Assembly (NCBI RefSeq): GCF_029968015.1
Contig: NZ_JASCIS010000031.1
Location: 28,044 to 92,043 of the forward strand
Source: Streptomyces luteolus
Lineage (GTDB): Bacteria; Actinomycetota; Actinomycetes; Streptomycetales; Streptomycetaceae
Direction: 5' to 3'
DNA: 64,000 bases
Shown: positions 35,869-43,993 of the stretch, piece by piece
Layout of the letters: each line of letters begins with the position of its first letter
Numbering within the stretch: position 1 is the first letter of the stretch
The notes under the pieces: generated by a model
Seen by the model: only the letters and a program-made list of their open reading frames with translations
Database searches by the model: none
What the model was told of the DNA's origin: nothing
Made by a program: the position numbers and the translations under genes

Positions 35869-37467
35869 TCAGAGCGCCAGCGGGATTCCGTAGAACGCCA
35901 GGAGCCCGAGCCCTGCCGCGACGAACGCCGCCGTGGTGCCGGTGGCGATCCAGGACGTGCGCCGCAGCTTCCGCGGGTGCCGCTCCGCGGCGGGAGTGGC
36001 CAGGAGGCCCGCCCGGAACGCCTTGGCTGCAGGAGACGGTTCCACGCCCCGGTCCGCGATCCAGGTCGCCGCCATGCTCAGCGCGAACCCGAGGAAGACC
36101 GGGTGCGCCCAGATCGGCAGATCGAGCCCGGCGAAGTCCTTCAACCCGCTGAACACCCCGACCCCGACGAACCCGGCCACCATCCCGGCCAGAGCCCCTC
36201 GCGCGCTGAGGTTCTCGCTGCGGATGCTCCAGAACGCCACCGGGCCCCACGCCGCGGCGAACAGGGTGGCCGCGAAGTACCCGATGGTCAGCACGGCGGG
36301 CGGCGTCACCAGCGTGACCAGGAGGACCACCACCCCCACGGCGAGCATCACGAGCCGCGACCGGCGCAGCGCGACATGCTCGGGCACCGTGGCGTCCTCC
36401 GACTGCGGCAGTACGTCGTGGGCCACGCTGAAGCCGATCAGGGCGAGGAACGAGGAGGCGGAGGAGAGGCCCGCCGCGACGATGCCGGTGACCGCGATCA
36501 CGCCGAGGACGGGCGGCATCAGGTTCTGCGCGGCCCAGATGAACGCCACCTCCGAGGGGTTGATGTCCGCCTTGAAGAAGTTGATGGCGTACGCGCCGAA
36601 CGCGAGGAACACGTACAGGACGCCGACCGTGCCCATCGAGATGAAGGCGCTGCGCAGGGAGACGTGCTCGTCCCGGGCCATCAGGTAGCGCGAGGACTGC
36701 CACGGGCTCACGGCGACGACCGCCATCCAGACCAGACCGATCGCCAGCGCCCAGACCAGCACCTCACCCGGACTGCCCAGGTACGCGCCCTCGCCGGTGA
36801 CCCCGTGCCAGCTGAGGCCGTCCGGCTTGCCGGGGAGCGCCCGCAACTTGTCGAGCACCTCGGTCGGACCGCCCGCGCGGAACACGACGTACGACATGCC
36901 ACCCACACCGGCGAGCATGAAGATGAAGAACATGATCGTGTCGTTGATCAGGATGCCCTGCGAGCCCGACATGAACGTGAAGACCGTGTAGCCCAGCCAC
37001 ACCACGAGCACCGACACCCAGGTCTCCCAGCCGAGCAACTGCCCCATGACCAGGGCCAGTCCGTGGGTCACCGCGATCAGGTAGAAGCCGATGCCCACGA
37101 CCACCATCACGCCGGACACCGACTGGACCGCGCGCGAGTCGAAGCGCTTGCCGAAGTACTCCGGCACGGTGAGCACCTCGGAGCGCCGCAGATACCGGCC
37201 GAAACCCAGCACCCCCACGACGTACCCGGAGATGTTGAGGGCCGTCACGATCAGCAGCACCACGGGAAAGCCGTCGTACGCGAAACCGACCTCGCCCATG
37301 AAGGCCACGGTGGACAGGAAGGAGGCCACGAGCGTGCCGGCCACGAGGAGAGTGGGGGCACGCCGGCCGGCCACGAAGTAGTCCGACCGGTCCTTGACCC
37401 GCCGTCCGACGACGGCGCCGATGACCAGGTAGAGCAGGAAACTGCCGATGACTCCGGCGATGAACAT
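35869..37467 (-). CDS. Sodium:solute symporter (SSS family)
   Basis: A 532-aa permease with about 13 membrane helices. It begins MFIAGVIGSFLLYLVIGAVV, has the SSS feature DYFVAGRRAPTLLVAGTLVA with sodium-site helix SFLSTVAFMGEVGFAYDGF, and the later PPVLGVIAVTGIVAAGLSSA and SFLALIGFSV segments typical of pantothenate/acetate/proline-type symporters. The ATG at 37467 shares one base with the stop of a 37-aa upstream gene (TGATG), giving tight coupling. The substrate is not readable; the next genes (flavin oxidoreductase, PucR) or the hydroxyacid dehydrogenase may use it. Confidence 0.88.
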   Translation of the reverse strand: MFIAGVIGSFLLYLVIGAVVGRRVKDRSDYFVAGRRAPTLLVAGTLVASFLSTVAFMGEVGFAYDGFPVVLLIVTALNISGYVVGVLGFGRYLRRSEVLTVPEYFGKRFDSRAVQSVSGVMVVVGIGFYLIAVTHGLALVMGQLLGWETWVSVLVVWLGYTVFTFMSGSQGILINDTIMFFIFMLAGVGGMSYVVFRAGGPTEVLDKLRALPGKPDGLSWHGVTGEGAYLGSPGEVLVWALAIGLVWMAVVAVSPWQSSRYLMARDEHVSLRSAFISMGTVGVLYVFLAFGAYAINFFKADINPSEVAFIWAAQNLMPPVLGVIAVTGIVAAGLSSASSFLALIGFSVAHDVLPQSEDATVPEHVALRRSRLVMLAVGVVVLLVTLVTPPAVLTIGYFAATLFAAAWGPVAFWSIRSENLSARGALAGMVAGFVGVGVFSGLKDFAGLDLPIWAHPVFLGFALSMAATWIADRGVEPSPAAKAFRAGLLATPAAERHPRKLRRTSWIATGTTAAFVAAGLGLLAFYGIPLAL

Positions 37468-37580
37468 CACTGCTCACCCCCGTCCTCGGCGGAGTAGTCG
37501 CGGCGGATGACCCGCCAGGCGAGGGCGATCACGGCGAGCGGCACGAGGCCGTAGTAGAGGGTGACTGCGAGGGAACCCAT
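37467..37580 (-). CDS. Small membrane accessory protein of the symporter (37 aa)
   Basis: It encodes MGSLAVTLYYGLVPLAVIAL followed by AWRVIRRDYSAEDGGEQ: one membrane helix and a short charged cytoplasmic tail. GGAGG lies 9 nt before the ATG. The stop overlaps the symporter start (TGATG). A tiny single-helix protein encoded directly before an SSS-family transporter is a recurrent arrangement (symporter small accessory protein), so a role in assembly or stability of the transporter is likely. Confidence 0.75.
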   Translation of the reverse strand: MGSLAVTLYYGLVPLAVIALAWRVIRRDYSAEDGGEQ

Positions 37581-37642
37581 GGGGTGGTGCCTCCGTTCAC
37601 GGGCGGGGCAGGGCGGGGCGGGGCGGGGGACTTGCGGTGGGG

Positions 37643-39604
37643 TCAGAGCGCGTGGCCGACGCGCATCCCTTCGAGCACGGCCTCCTCGACGGTGCGCGGC
37701 GAGAGGCAGTCACCGGCGAGGTGCAGCTCCGGCCGCTCGGACGGGGCCAAGTCCTGTAGCGCATCGGCGAGTTGGACGTCCGGTTCGTGTCCGAGCGCGA
37801 GCACGACCGACGCGGCATCCGGTACGAGCACGGGTTCGTCGGTGAGGACATGCTGGAGGTAGACGGTGTCCTCGTCCGCGCCGTACAGCCGGACCAGCGG
37901 CACGGTCTCCACCTTGTGGCGCAGCAGCCGTCGCAGCAGTTCGTCGCGCGTGTACTGCTGCAGGGTCTCCCCGGCCTGGTATCCGGTCGTGGCGAGGACG
38001 ACCCGGTGGCCCCGCTCGGCGAGCAGATCGGCCACTCCGACGCCGGTCCAGTCACCCCGCCAGTCGGCGACGAGGACCCGGCCCCTCGGCAGCCGCGCGC
38101 CGTCGATGACCAGCCAGGCGTCCAGCACGGTCGCGCCGTCCGTGGCCAGCTCGGGCCGGTAGGGCCGCGCACCGGTCGCCAACACGACGGCGTCCGGCGC
38201 CTGTTCGCGTACCAGCGCCGTGTCCACCGTGACGCCGCTCTTGATCGGTACGGACGCCCTGCGGGCCTCCTCCAGCAGGTTCGTCACGGCGCCGCCGAAC
38301 TCGGCCCGCCCGGGCAGCTGTTCGGCGAGCAGCACCTGGCCTCCGGGCCGCCGCCCCGCGTCGTACACCGTGACCCGGTGGCCGCGCTGCGACGCCACGA
38401 TCGCCGCCTTGAGACCGGCGGGGCCCGCGCCGACGACCAGCACGTCACGCGGACGGCGGGCCGGCCTGACGATGCCGTACAGCCGCTCGCGCCCGGTCTC
38501 CGGCCGCTGGATGCAGGAGATGGGGTGGCCGGAGTGGAAGTGCCCGATGCAGGCCTGGTTGCAGGCGATGCAGGCGCGGATGCCCGCGAGGTCGCCGCGC
38601 CGGGCGTACGCGGGCATCTCGGGGTCGCAGATCAGCGCACGGGTCATGCCCACCGCGTCGGCGTCGCCCCGCTCAAGGACGACTTCGGCGTCCTGGGGCT
38701 GGTTGATCCGCCCCGCGACGAGGACGGGCACGGACACCGCCTGCTTCACCCGCCGGGACAGCGCTGTCGTGCAGAGCGGCTCCATGGTCATCGGCGGCAC
38801 GATGTGGTCGGACCCGGCCAGAGTGGCGGAGGTGCCCCGGGTGACGGAGACGTAGTCGAGCAGGCCGAGCCCGTCGAGTTCGGTGACCGCCCGCAGCGCG
38901 TCGTCCTCGCCGAGTCCCCGGTCGGAGGCCTCGCCGAGGCTGATCCGTACGCCCACCGCCAGCGCGCCGCCGGTGGCCTCGCGGGTGGATTCGAGGATCT
39001 CCCGGAGGAAGCGCAGCCGGTTCGCCCACGACCCGCCGAACTCGTCCGCGCGCCGGTTGGTGGCCGGGTTGAGGAACTGCGCGGGCAGGTACCCGTGCGA
39101 GGCGACGATCTCGACACCGTCCAGGCCGGCCCGCCGCAACCGCGCCGCGGCGGCCGCGAATCCGTCGATCACCTCGCGCACCAGCTCCCTCGGCATGGCG
39201 CGGGGGAAGACCCGGAAGCGCTCGGTGGGGACGGCTGAGGCGGAGTAGGAGACACCGAGCGAGCCGTCCGCGGTGTCCATCACCTCGGCGCCGCCGTGGA
39301 AGAGCTGCGCGAAGACCGTCGCGCCGTGCGCGTGCGCTGTCCCGGCGAGCCGCCGGTAGCCGTCGACGCACGCGTCCGTGTCGGCCATCAGCGCGTGCGA
39401 GGTGTAGCGGGCACTCTCGTGCACACCGCCGACCTGAAGCACGATCAGCCCGACGCCGCCCTCGGCCCGCGCCCGGTGGTACGCCACCAACTGATCGGTG
39501 ACCTTGCCGTCCTCGGCCATCACCGTGTCGTGGCCGGTGGACACGATCCGGTTGCGGATCGTCGCCGGTCCGATGTCGAGGGGGGTGAAGAGGCGAGTGA
39601 GCAT
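37643..39604 (-). CDS. NADH:flavin oxidoreductase with Fe-S and FAD/NAD domains (2,4-dienoyl-CoA reductase / amine demethylase type)
   Basis: A 653-aa three-domain flavoenzyme. The old-yellow-enzyme FMN barrel covers about residues 1-340 (LFTPLDIGPATIRNRIVSTG, VEIVASHGYLPAQFLNP), a 4Fe-4S site follows (CIACNQACIGHFHSGHPISC), then a two-dinucleotide FAD/NAD part (VLVVGAGPAGLKAAIVASQR). Family members reduce dienoyl-CoA or demethylate amines and betaines (trimethylamine, histamine and stachydrine enzymes). ATG 39604 was chosen because GGGAGG lies 9 nt upstream. A PucR regulator lies upstream on the same strand behind a repeat element, and a symporter downstream. Betaine use is one guess only. 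Confidence 0.85.
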   Translation of the reverse strand: MLTRLFTPLDIGPATIRNRIVSTGHDTVMAEDGKVTDQLVAYHRARAEGGVGLIVLQVGGVHESARYTSHALMADTDACVDGYRRLAGTAHAHGATVFAQLFHGGAEVMDTADGSLGVSYSASAVPTERFRVFPRAMPRELVREVIDGFAAAAARLRRAGLDGVEIVASHGYLPAQFLNPATNRRADEFGGSWANRLRFLREILESTREATGGALAVGVRISLGEASDRGLGEDDALRAVTELDGLGLLDYVSVTRGTSATLAGSDHIVPPMTMEPLCTTALSRRVKQAVSVPVLVAGRINQPQDAEVVLERGDADAVGMTRALICDPEMPAYARRGDLAGIRACIACNQACIGHFHSGHPISCIQRPETGRERLYGIVRPARRPRDVLVVGAGPAGLKAAIVASQRGHRVTVYDAGRRPGGQVLLAEQLPGRAEFGGAVTNLLEEARRASVPIKSGVTVDTALVREQAPDAVVLATGARPYRPELATDGATVLDAWLVIDGARLPRGRVLVADWRGDWTGVGVADLLAERGHRVVLATTGYQAGETLQQYTRDELLRRLLRHKVETVPLVRLYGADEDTVYLQHVLTDEPVLVPDAASVVLALGHEPDVQLADALQDLAPSERPELHLAGDCLSPRTVEEAVLEGMRVGHAL

Positions 39605-39763
39605 GCGGATGTGCCTCCCGGTCGTCTGCCTGGCTCGGAACATCCGTCAGTGTGGGCCCCGTCACACCACCGAGGAATGCGCCCGCTGACGCAACCGCGG
39701 CGCGGGATTCATAACCGGGTATGAGAGGGGGCGTACGGCGCCGGGGCACACCCTTCGGCCCTC

Positions 39764-40045
39764 GGGCCCGTATCTCCCCGGTCTTCGCGGGTCGACGACT
39801 CCCCCAGCCTCCGGCCGGGAGGTGCCCCCCAGGCACCACGCTCCCCCAGCCTCCGGCCGGGAGGTGCCCCAGGCACGCTCCCCCAGCCTTCGGCCGGGAG
39901 GTGCCCCAGGCACGCTCCCCCAGCCTCCGGCCGGGAGGTGCCCCAGGCACGCTCCCCCAGCCTTCGGCCGGGAGGTGGCCCCAGAGCAGGGAGGTCCCCC
40001 CCATGACGCCGCGGCCTGATCCGCGAAGATCGGGAAGACGGGCCC
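39764..40045. mobile_element. MITE-like element with imperfect inverted ends (copy 2)
   Basis: The left end (39764-39790, GGGCCCGTATCTCCCCGGTC...) and right end (40021-40045, CCGCGAAGATCGGGAAGACG...) are imperfect inverted copies. The right inner end ATGACGCCGCGGCCTGATCC matches copy 1 (29.85 kb) at 19 of 20 positions in the same orientation, and the lengths agree (282 versus 278 bp). It fills the gap between the flavin oxidoreductase and PucR genes and encodes nothing. Confidence 0.6.
39796..39985. repeat. Five ~37-bp tandem repeats inside element copy 2
   Basis: Five copies of a unit containing CACGCTCCCCCAGCCTCCGG then CCGGGAGGTGCCCCAGG, differing mainly at CCT/CTT. Each unit can fold (CCTCC...GGGAGG). 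Copy 1 has different, CTCGAGC-centred units in the same place, so the interior has been exchanged or expanded. Confidence 0.8.
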
Positions 40046-40061
40046 TGGCGTCCGTCCTGGA

Positions 40062-41585
40062 TCAGTGGTCCGTGATCCGCCGGGCGAGCAGCGCCGTCCA
40101 CAGTGCCGTCAGATCGCCCGTGCTGCGCAGGCTGCGCCCGGTGAGTGCCTCGATCTTGCGCAGCCGGTAGCCCAGCGTCTGCCGGTGGATGCGCAGCTCC
40201 GCCGCGGCGGCACGCCAACTGCGGTCGCTGTTCAGGAACTTCTCCAGCGTGACCAGCAGTTCCGTGCCGTTCTGCCGGTCGTGGTCGAGGACCGGCCCCA
40301 GGACCACCCGGGTGGCGAACTCCGCGTCGGCCACGGTGCGGGGAAGCAGCAGCGGTGCCGCGGTCTCGTACTCCGCGACCCCGCCGCGCGAGGCGACGGC
40401 CGCCTGGAGGGCCCAGCGTGCCTGCCGTGCGGTGTCGGCCAACTGCCCGAGGGCGGAGCTGCTCGCGGAGACGCCGACCGCCGGTACATGCCGGCGCAGC
40501 AGCGTCACGGCCTCGTCGACCCGGTCGCCGGACACGAGGACGACGACCGAGTCGCCTCGCGCGTCGCCGAGGAGCGCGGGCAGTTCGGCGTCGCCGAGCA
40601 GGGTGGCCGCGACGGCCCGGGACTCCGCGGGGACGGCGAGCGCGGTACGGGCTCCGGCGAGACCGAAGCCGTCGAGCGCGAGGCGGCCCGCCTCGTCGCC
40701 GAGGCCGCCGTCGACGAGCCGGGCCAGGAGTTCGGCTCCGCGCACGTCCCGGTCGGCGCGTTCCCGGCCGATGCGCTCGACCTCCATCGAGGTGAGGCTC
40801 TGGATGTGCAGCAGCAGGAACACGTCGACGTCGAGGTCCTCGGGCCCCTCCGCGACGAGCATGCACGGCCGGTGGGCGGAGAGCGCGAGGGCGGTCGCCT
40901 CGACCGCGTCGGGGCCGTCGACGCGCAGCCGGGCGGGCAGCCGGTCCAGGTGGTCGGCGGTGCCGTCCACCAGGCGTGCCACCACCGAGGGGCCCAGCGG
41001 CCGCTCCTGCCGCAACACCTCGCTGCCGAGGGCGACATCGATGACGTGCAGGCGGTGCCCGATCTCGGCCGACAGCCGGCTGAGCATCGACTGCTCGCCG
41101 AAGGTCGCCGTACGGGCCAGTTCGTAGAGCCTGCTGACCCGGGCGATGCGGCGCACCTGATCGCTCTGGTTCGCGAGGGCGACGGTGCGGCCGATCGCCG
41201 CGAACGGTGTGGTGTGGCCGACCAGCAGCACGGGGAAGCCGAGCGCGTCGGCCGTCGTCGTCAGCGCCCGGGTCAGCGGCGGCGCCTTGAGGTCGTCCCC
41301 GATGGCGAGCCCGGCGAGTCCCGCGTCGTGCAGGCCGGTGATCAGCCGGCGTTGCGCCTGCGCGCCGCGCGGTATGCAGAGGCCGACGGTCATGAGCAGC
41401 TCGTCGGCGCCGAGCCACCGCCAGGGGTCCTCCAGCTCGCACGAGTGCGCCCACACCACGGGCCGCGGCAGGCCGGCCGAACCGGCGAGCACTCGGCAGT
41501 CGAACTGCTCCATGCCGACCAGATCGCCGACGGTGAGGTCGTCCACGTTGCCCTTGTCGCCCTTAACCCCGGTCGAAGTGATCAC
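40062..41585 (-). CDS. PucR-family transcriptional regulator
   Basis: A 507-aa regulator. The N-terminal PucR domain (LTVGDLVGMEQFDCRVLAGS, WRWLGADELLMTVG, GLAIGDDLK) is followed by a GGDEF-like middle domain (about residues 270-400) and a C-terminal HTH_30 domain (FLNSDRSWRAAAAELRIHRQ, TLGYRLRKIEALTGRSL). Relatives sense purine catabolites, amino acids or other nitrogen compounds. The GTG at 41585 lacks a clear ribosome site, and a GTG at 41546 is possible. It lies upstream of the flavin oxidoreductase on the same strand and is the best candidate for its activator. A CsoR/CstR-like box lies 33 bp upstream. Confidence 0.85.
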   Translation of the reverse strand: MITSTGVKGDKGNVDDLTVGDLVGMEQFDCRVLAGSAGLPRPVVWAHSCELEDPWRWLGADELLMTVGLCIPRGAQAQRRLITGLHDAGLAGLAIGDDLKAPPLTRALTTTADALGFPVLLVGHTTPFAAIGRTVALANQSDQVRRIARVSRLYELARTATFGEQSMLSRLSAEIGHRLHVIDVALGSEVLRQERPLGPSVVARLVDGTADHLDRLPARLRVDGPDAVEATALALSAHRPCMLVAEGPEDLDVDVFLLLHIQSLTSMEVERIGRERADRDVRGAELLARLVDGGLGDEAGRLALDGFGLAGARTALAVPAESRAVAATLLGDAELPALLGDARGDSVVVLVSGDRVDEAVTLLRRHVPAVGVSASSSALGQLADTARQARWALQAAVASRGGVAEYETAAPLLLPRTVADAEFATRVVLGPVLDHDRQNGTELLVTLEKFLNSDRSWRAAAAELRIHRQTLGYRLRKIEALTGRSLRSTGDLTALWTALLARRITDH

Positions 41586-41617
41586 CCCATGATGGCCGCC
41601 GAGCGACCCTCGGAATA

Positions 41618-41631
41618 TACCCCTGGGGGTA
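41618..41631. promoter_or_regulatory. CstR/CsoR-type operator-like box upstream of pucR-type gene
   Basis: TACCCCTGGGGGTA is a 6-bp-armed dyad resembling the site at 42011-42028 that controls the adjacent sensor operon. It lies between the end of the sensor gene and the start of the PucR gene, so the same sensor may act on the PucR transcript, or this may be a relic. Confidence 0.5.
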
Positions 41632-41699
41632 AATGGCCTTGGGCGGGCGCGATGCCCCGGCGGCGGCTGTACCGGGAGGTGCTCGCACCGTTCGCCGGT

Positions 41700-41987
41700 T
41701 CACGCCAGCGAGAGGAACAGCTTCTCCAGCCGGGCCCGCATCTCGTCCCGGTCCTCGGCCGACCGACCCCCGTCCTCGGCCTCCGTCAGGCACTGCTGGA
41801 GCCCGGTCGCGATGATCGCGAAGCCGGCCCGGTCCAGGGCGCGGGACGCGGCCGCCAGCTGCGTGACGACCTCCTCGCAGTCCCGGCCCTCCTCGATCAT
41901 CCGGATCACACCGGCGAGCTGCCCCTGCGCGCGACGCAGCCGGTTGAGTACCGACTTCAGCTCCGCAGCCGCCAGATCAAGCTCCAT
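41700..41987 (-). CDS. CsoR-family sensor, CstR-like (persulfide-sensing type)
   Basis: A 95-aa all-helical DUF156 repressor. Conserved features are LNRLRRAQGQLAGVIRMIEE, Cys37 in GRDCEEV and Cys66 in GLQQC. Copper-sensing CsoR needs Cys-His-Cys; here the histidine position, four residues before Cys66, is Gly62. Only the cysteine pair used by persulfide sensors (CstR) therefore remains. The divergent rhodanese gene and the operator in between agree with sulfur sensing. Of three adjacent possible starts, ATG 41987 is best placed (GAGGAG, 5 nt). It represses by binding GC-tract dyads and is released when the cysteines form a trisulfide crosslink. Confidence 0.85.
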   Translation of the reverse strand: MELDLAAAELKSVLNRLRRAQGQLAGVIRMIEEGRDCEEVVTQLAAASRALDRAGFAIIATGLQQCLTEAEDGGRSAEDRDEMRARLEKLFLSLA

Positions 41988-42010
41988 CACCACTCCTCAA
42001 GGAATACCCG

Positions 42011-42028
42011 AATACCCCCAGGGGTATT
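42011..42028. promoter_or_regulatory. CstR/CsoR operator
   Basis: AATACCCC-CA-GGGGTATT is a perfect 8-bp inverted repeat midway between the divergent sensor (start 41987) and rhodanese (start 42077) genes. It is of the known ATACCCC-GGGGTAT operator type of the CsoR/CstR family, so it should repress both transcripts. Confidence 0.85.
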
Positions 42029-42076
42029 ATGCTCGCCCCGATGGGGCCCCGCAGACCAGCAAGGATGACACCTGCC

Positions 42077-42652
42077 ATGACCACGCCCGCCGCCCTCAGC
42101 ACCGCCGACGCACGCGGCCGCCTGCACGAGCTGACCGTCATCGACGTGCGCACCCCGGGCGAGTACGCCGGAGGCCACCTGCCCGGCGCCCTCAACATCC
42201 CCCTCGACCACCTCCAGCGCGCCCTCCCCGACATCCGCCGGGCCGCCGACCGCGGTGACGTCCTCGTCGTGTGCGCCTCCGGTGCCCGCTCCGAGAACGC
42301 CCGCAGGGTCCTCGCCGAGAGCGGCATCGACACCCTCACCCTCTCCGGCGGCACCGGCGCCTGGTCGGCCGACGGCCATGAGCTGCACCGCCCGCGGGGA
42401 GCGCAGCGGAAGGTCTGGGGCATGGAGCGTCAGGTCCGCTTCACCGCGGGCACGGTCGTACTCCTCGGCCTGCTCCTGGGGTTCCTGGTGCACCCCGCCT
42501 TCCAGCTCCTGTCGGCAGGGATTGCGGCGGGCCTGGTCTTCTCCGCGCTCACCGACACCTGCGGCATGGCCGTCCTGCTCGCCAGGCTCCCGCACAACCG
42601 CCCTCGCGCCGCCGACCTGGACCACGCCTTGGCGGCCCTACGGAACGGCTGA
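42077..42652 (+). CDS. Rhodanese domain fused to DUF2892 membrane domain (YgaP-like)
   Basis: A 191-aa protein. The cytoplasmic rhodanese domain (VIDVRTPGEYAGGHLPGALN) has its persulfide-carrying Cys66 in the loop CASGARS. It is followed by RQVRFTAGTVVLLGLLLGFL and a second helix (SAGIAAGLVFSALTD) of the DUF2892 type, so the protein is tethered to the membrane as in YgaP. It transfers sulfane sulfur, probably to cyanide or thiols during sulfide or polysulfide detoxification. ATG 42077 has AAGGATG upstream. It is divergent from, and surely controlled by, the CstR-like repressor. Confidence 0.88.
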   Translation: MTTPAALSTADARGRLHELTVIDVRTPGEYAGGHLPGALNIPLDHLQRALPDIRRAADRGDVLVVCASGARSENARRVLAESGIDTLTLSGGTGAWSADGHELHRPRGAQRKVWGMERQVRFTAGTVVLLGLLLGFLVHPAFQLLSAGIAAGLVFSALTDTCGMAVLLARLPHNRPRAADLDHALAALRNG

Positions 42653-42854
42653 ACGCCGCCCCCGCGCCTGAGCTGCGGCTTTCGCGTGACGATCCGCGGT
42701 GCGCTCGGACCATCGACGGTCGGCCGGGCTCTCGTAGGAAAACACAAAGTACGGGTCTCAGGCCGCCCCCATTTCATGTTTTCGACGCCTGGCTGAATAC
42801 CGCCCACCAGCGATGTACTCCTCGGACAAGCCGAACCAACGAACGGGAAAAGCC

Positions 42855-43814
42855 TTGTCTGAGAAGCTGCGTGGCCGTCAGATCGAGATCTCCTGGCCCG
42901 ACCTCGGCATCACGGTCACCGCCGACCTGGACGACCGCAACCCCGCACTCGCCGACGCCCTCTGGGAGTCCCTGCCCTACCAGAGCCTCCAGGGGCACGC
43001 CCTCATCGCGGGGGAGCACCTTTACCACGTAGCGCCGATCCCCACCCTGCTGCACACCCCCCACTCCACGCGCATCCCCGACCGTCGCGAGGCCCCGAAC
43101 GGCACCGTCTTCTGTTCCGGCCTGCAGCACCTCGGCATCAAGTACGGCACCCTCACCGAGCCCATGCCCGCCACCCCCGTAGGTCAGATCCGTGCGGCGG
43201 ACATGCCCGCCCTCCTGGAAGCCGGGGCCGAGATCTGGGACGCCGTCTACTCCACGAAGAAGCAGATCCACGTCGAGGTCCGCCGCGCCGGCGAGCAGGG
43301 CGGACACCGCATCCCGAGGCTCCGCGCCACCGACACGGACGCCGACCGGCTGATCGCCGACATCTCCGCCGAGACCGAGAAGATCTGGCTCACGCCCCCG
43401 GCCGAGCTGGACGGCCTCCACCAGGGCGTCATCCCCTCCCAGGCGGGCAACTTCGGCACCGTCCTTCCCACTCTTCTGTTCGTCAACGGCGAGACCAGGC
43501 CCCTGGGTTACGCCTCCTACGGCGGTCTCGTCCGCGCCGCCGTCCAGGACATGCCGATGGCCTCCCTCGCCCACATGGCCCGCCTCCTGGTCGGCGTCCC
43601 CGCCGAGTTCCTGGGCTACTGCGGACTGGAGAAGCTGTGGGCGTTCACCCAGCGCTTCCTCGACGTCGTCGACCGCCTCGACCGCGACGACTTCTACGCC
43701 GTCACCAGTCAGATGGCCCTCTACATCAACTGCCTCGGTGGCTGGAACCTCCACCTGTACCCGTGGGAGACCGGAGACCACCTGCGCCAGCAGGGCGCCA
43801 CGGCAGGCGCGTAG
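42855..43814 (+). CDS. Cucumopine-synthase-like protein (cyclophilin-like barrel plus helical domain)
   Basis: A 319-aa protein. Residues 1 to about 150 look like the cyclophilin-like barrel of the DUF3830/cucumopine synthase group (ISWPDLGITVTADLDDRNPA, ALWESLPYQSLQGHALIAGE, YGTLTEPMPATPVGQI). The rest is helical (ARLLVGVPAEFLGYCGLEKL, WAFTQRFLDVVDRL). Cucumopine synthase condenses histidine with 2-oxoglutarate in a Pictet-Spengler-like cyclisation. A TTG start is chosen because GGGA lies 6 nt upstream, exactly the pattern of the next gene; an upstream ATG at 42813 has no ribosome site. It is the first of six co-oriented genes and possibly the committed step of a small-molecule pathway. The assignment rests on recall of the family only. 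Confidence 0.6.
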   Translation: MSEKLRGRQIEISWPDLGITVTADLDDRNPALADALWESLPYQSLQGHALIAGEHLYHVAPIPTLLHTPHSTRIPDRREAPNGTVFCSGLQHLGIKYGTLTEPMPATPVGQIRAADMPALLEAGAEIWDAVYSTKKQIHVEVRRAGEQGGHRIPRLRATDTDADRLIADISAETEKIWLTPPAELDGLHQGVIPSQAGNFGTVLPTLLFVNGETRPLGYASYGGLVRAAVQDMPMASLAHMARLLVGVPAEFLGYCGLEKLWAFTQRFLDVVDRLDRDDFYAVTSQMALYINCLGGWNLHLYPWETGDHLRQQGATAGA

Positions 43815-43858
43815 CCCCACCGAGCGAAGTCCGCCGAGGAGATGACGACACCGGCACT

Positions 43859-43980
43859 CCTCTCCGCCGTCCGAACCGCACTCCTCTCCGCCGTCCGAAC
43901 CGCACTCCGTCTCCGCCGTCCGAACCGCACTCCGTCTCCGCCGTCCGAACCGCCCTCCTCTCCGCCGTCCGACCCACACC
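43859..43980. repeat. 24-25 bp minisatellite, five copies
   Basis: The unit CTCTCCGCCGTCCGAACCGC plus ACTC is repeated five times (last copy degenerate) in the leader of the oxidase gene, ending just before its GGAG ribosome site. There are no unique spacers, so it is not a CRISPR. Copy-number change could alter spacing between the first two genes of the cluster. Confidence 0.9.
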
Positions 43981-43993
43981 ACAGGAGAAGACC

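Noticed and set aside
41633..41815. 60-codon Pro/Arg/Gly frame downstream of the second CstR box
   Set aside because: Antisense to the sensor gene and of shadow composition; no ribosome site.
43859..43980. CRISPR array
   Set aside because: The units are head-to-tail without unique spacers and no cas genes are present; it is a minisatellite.
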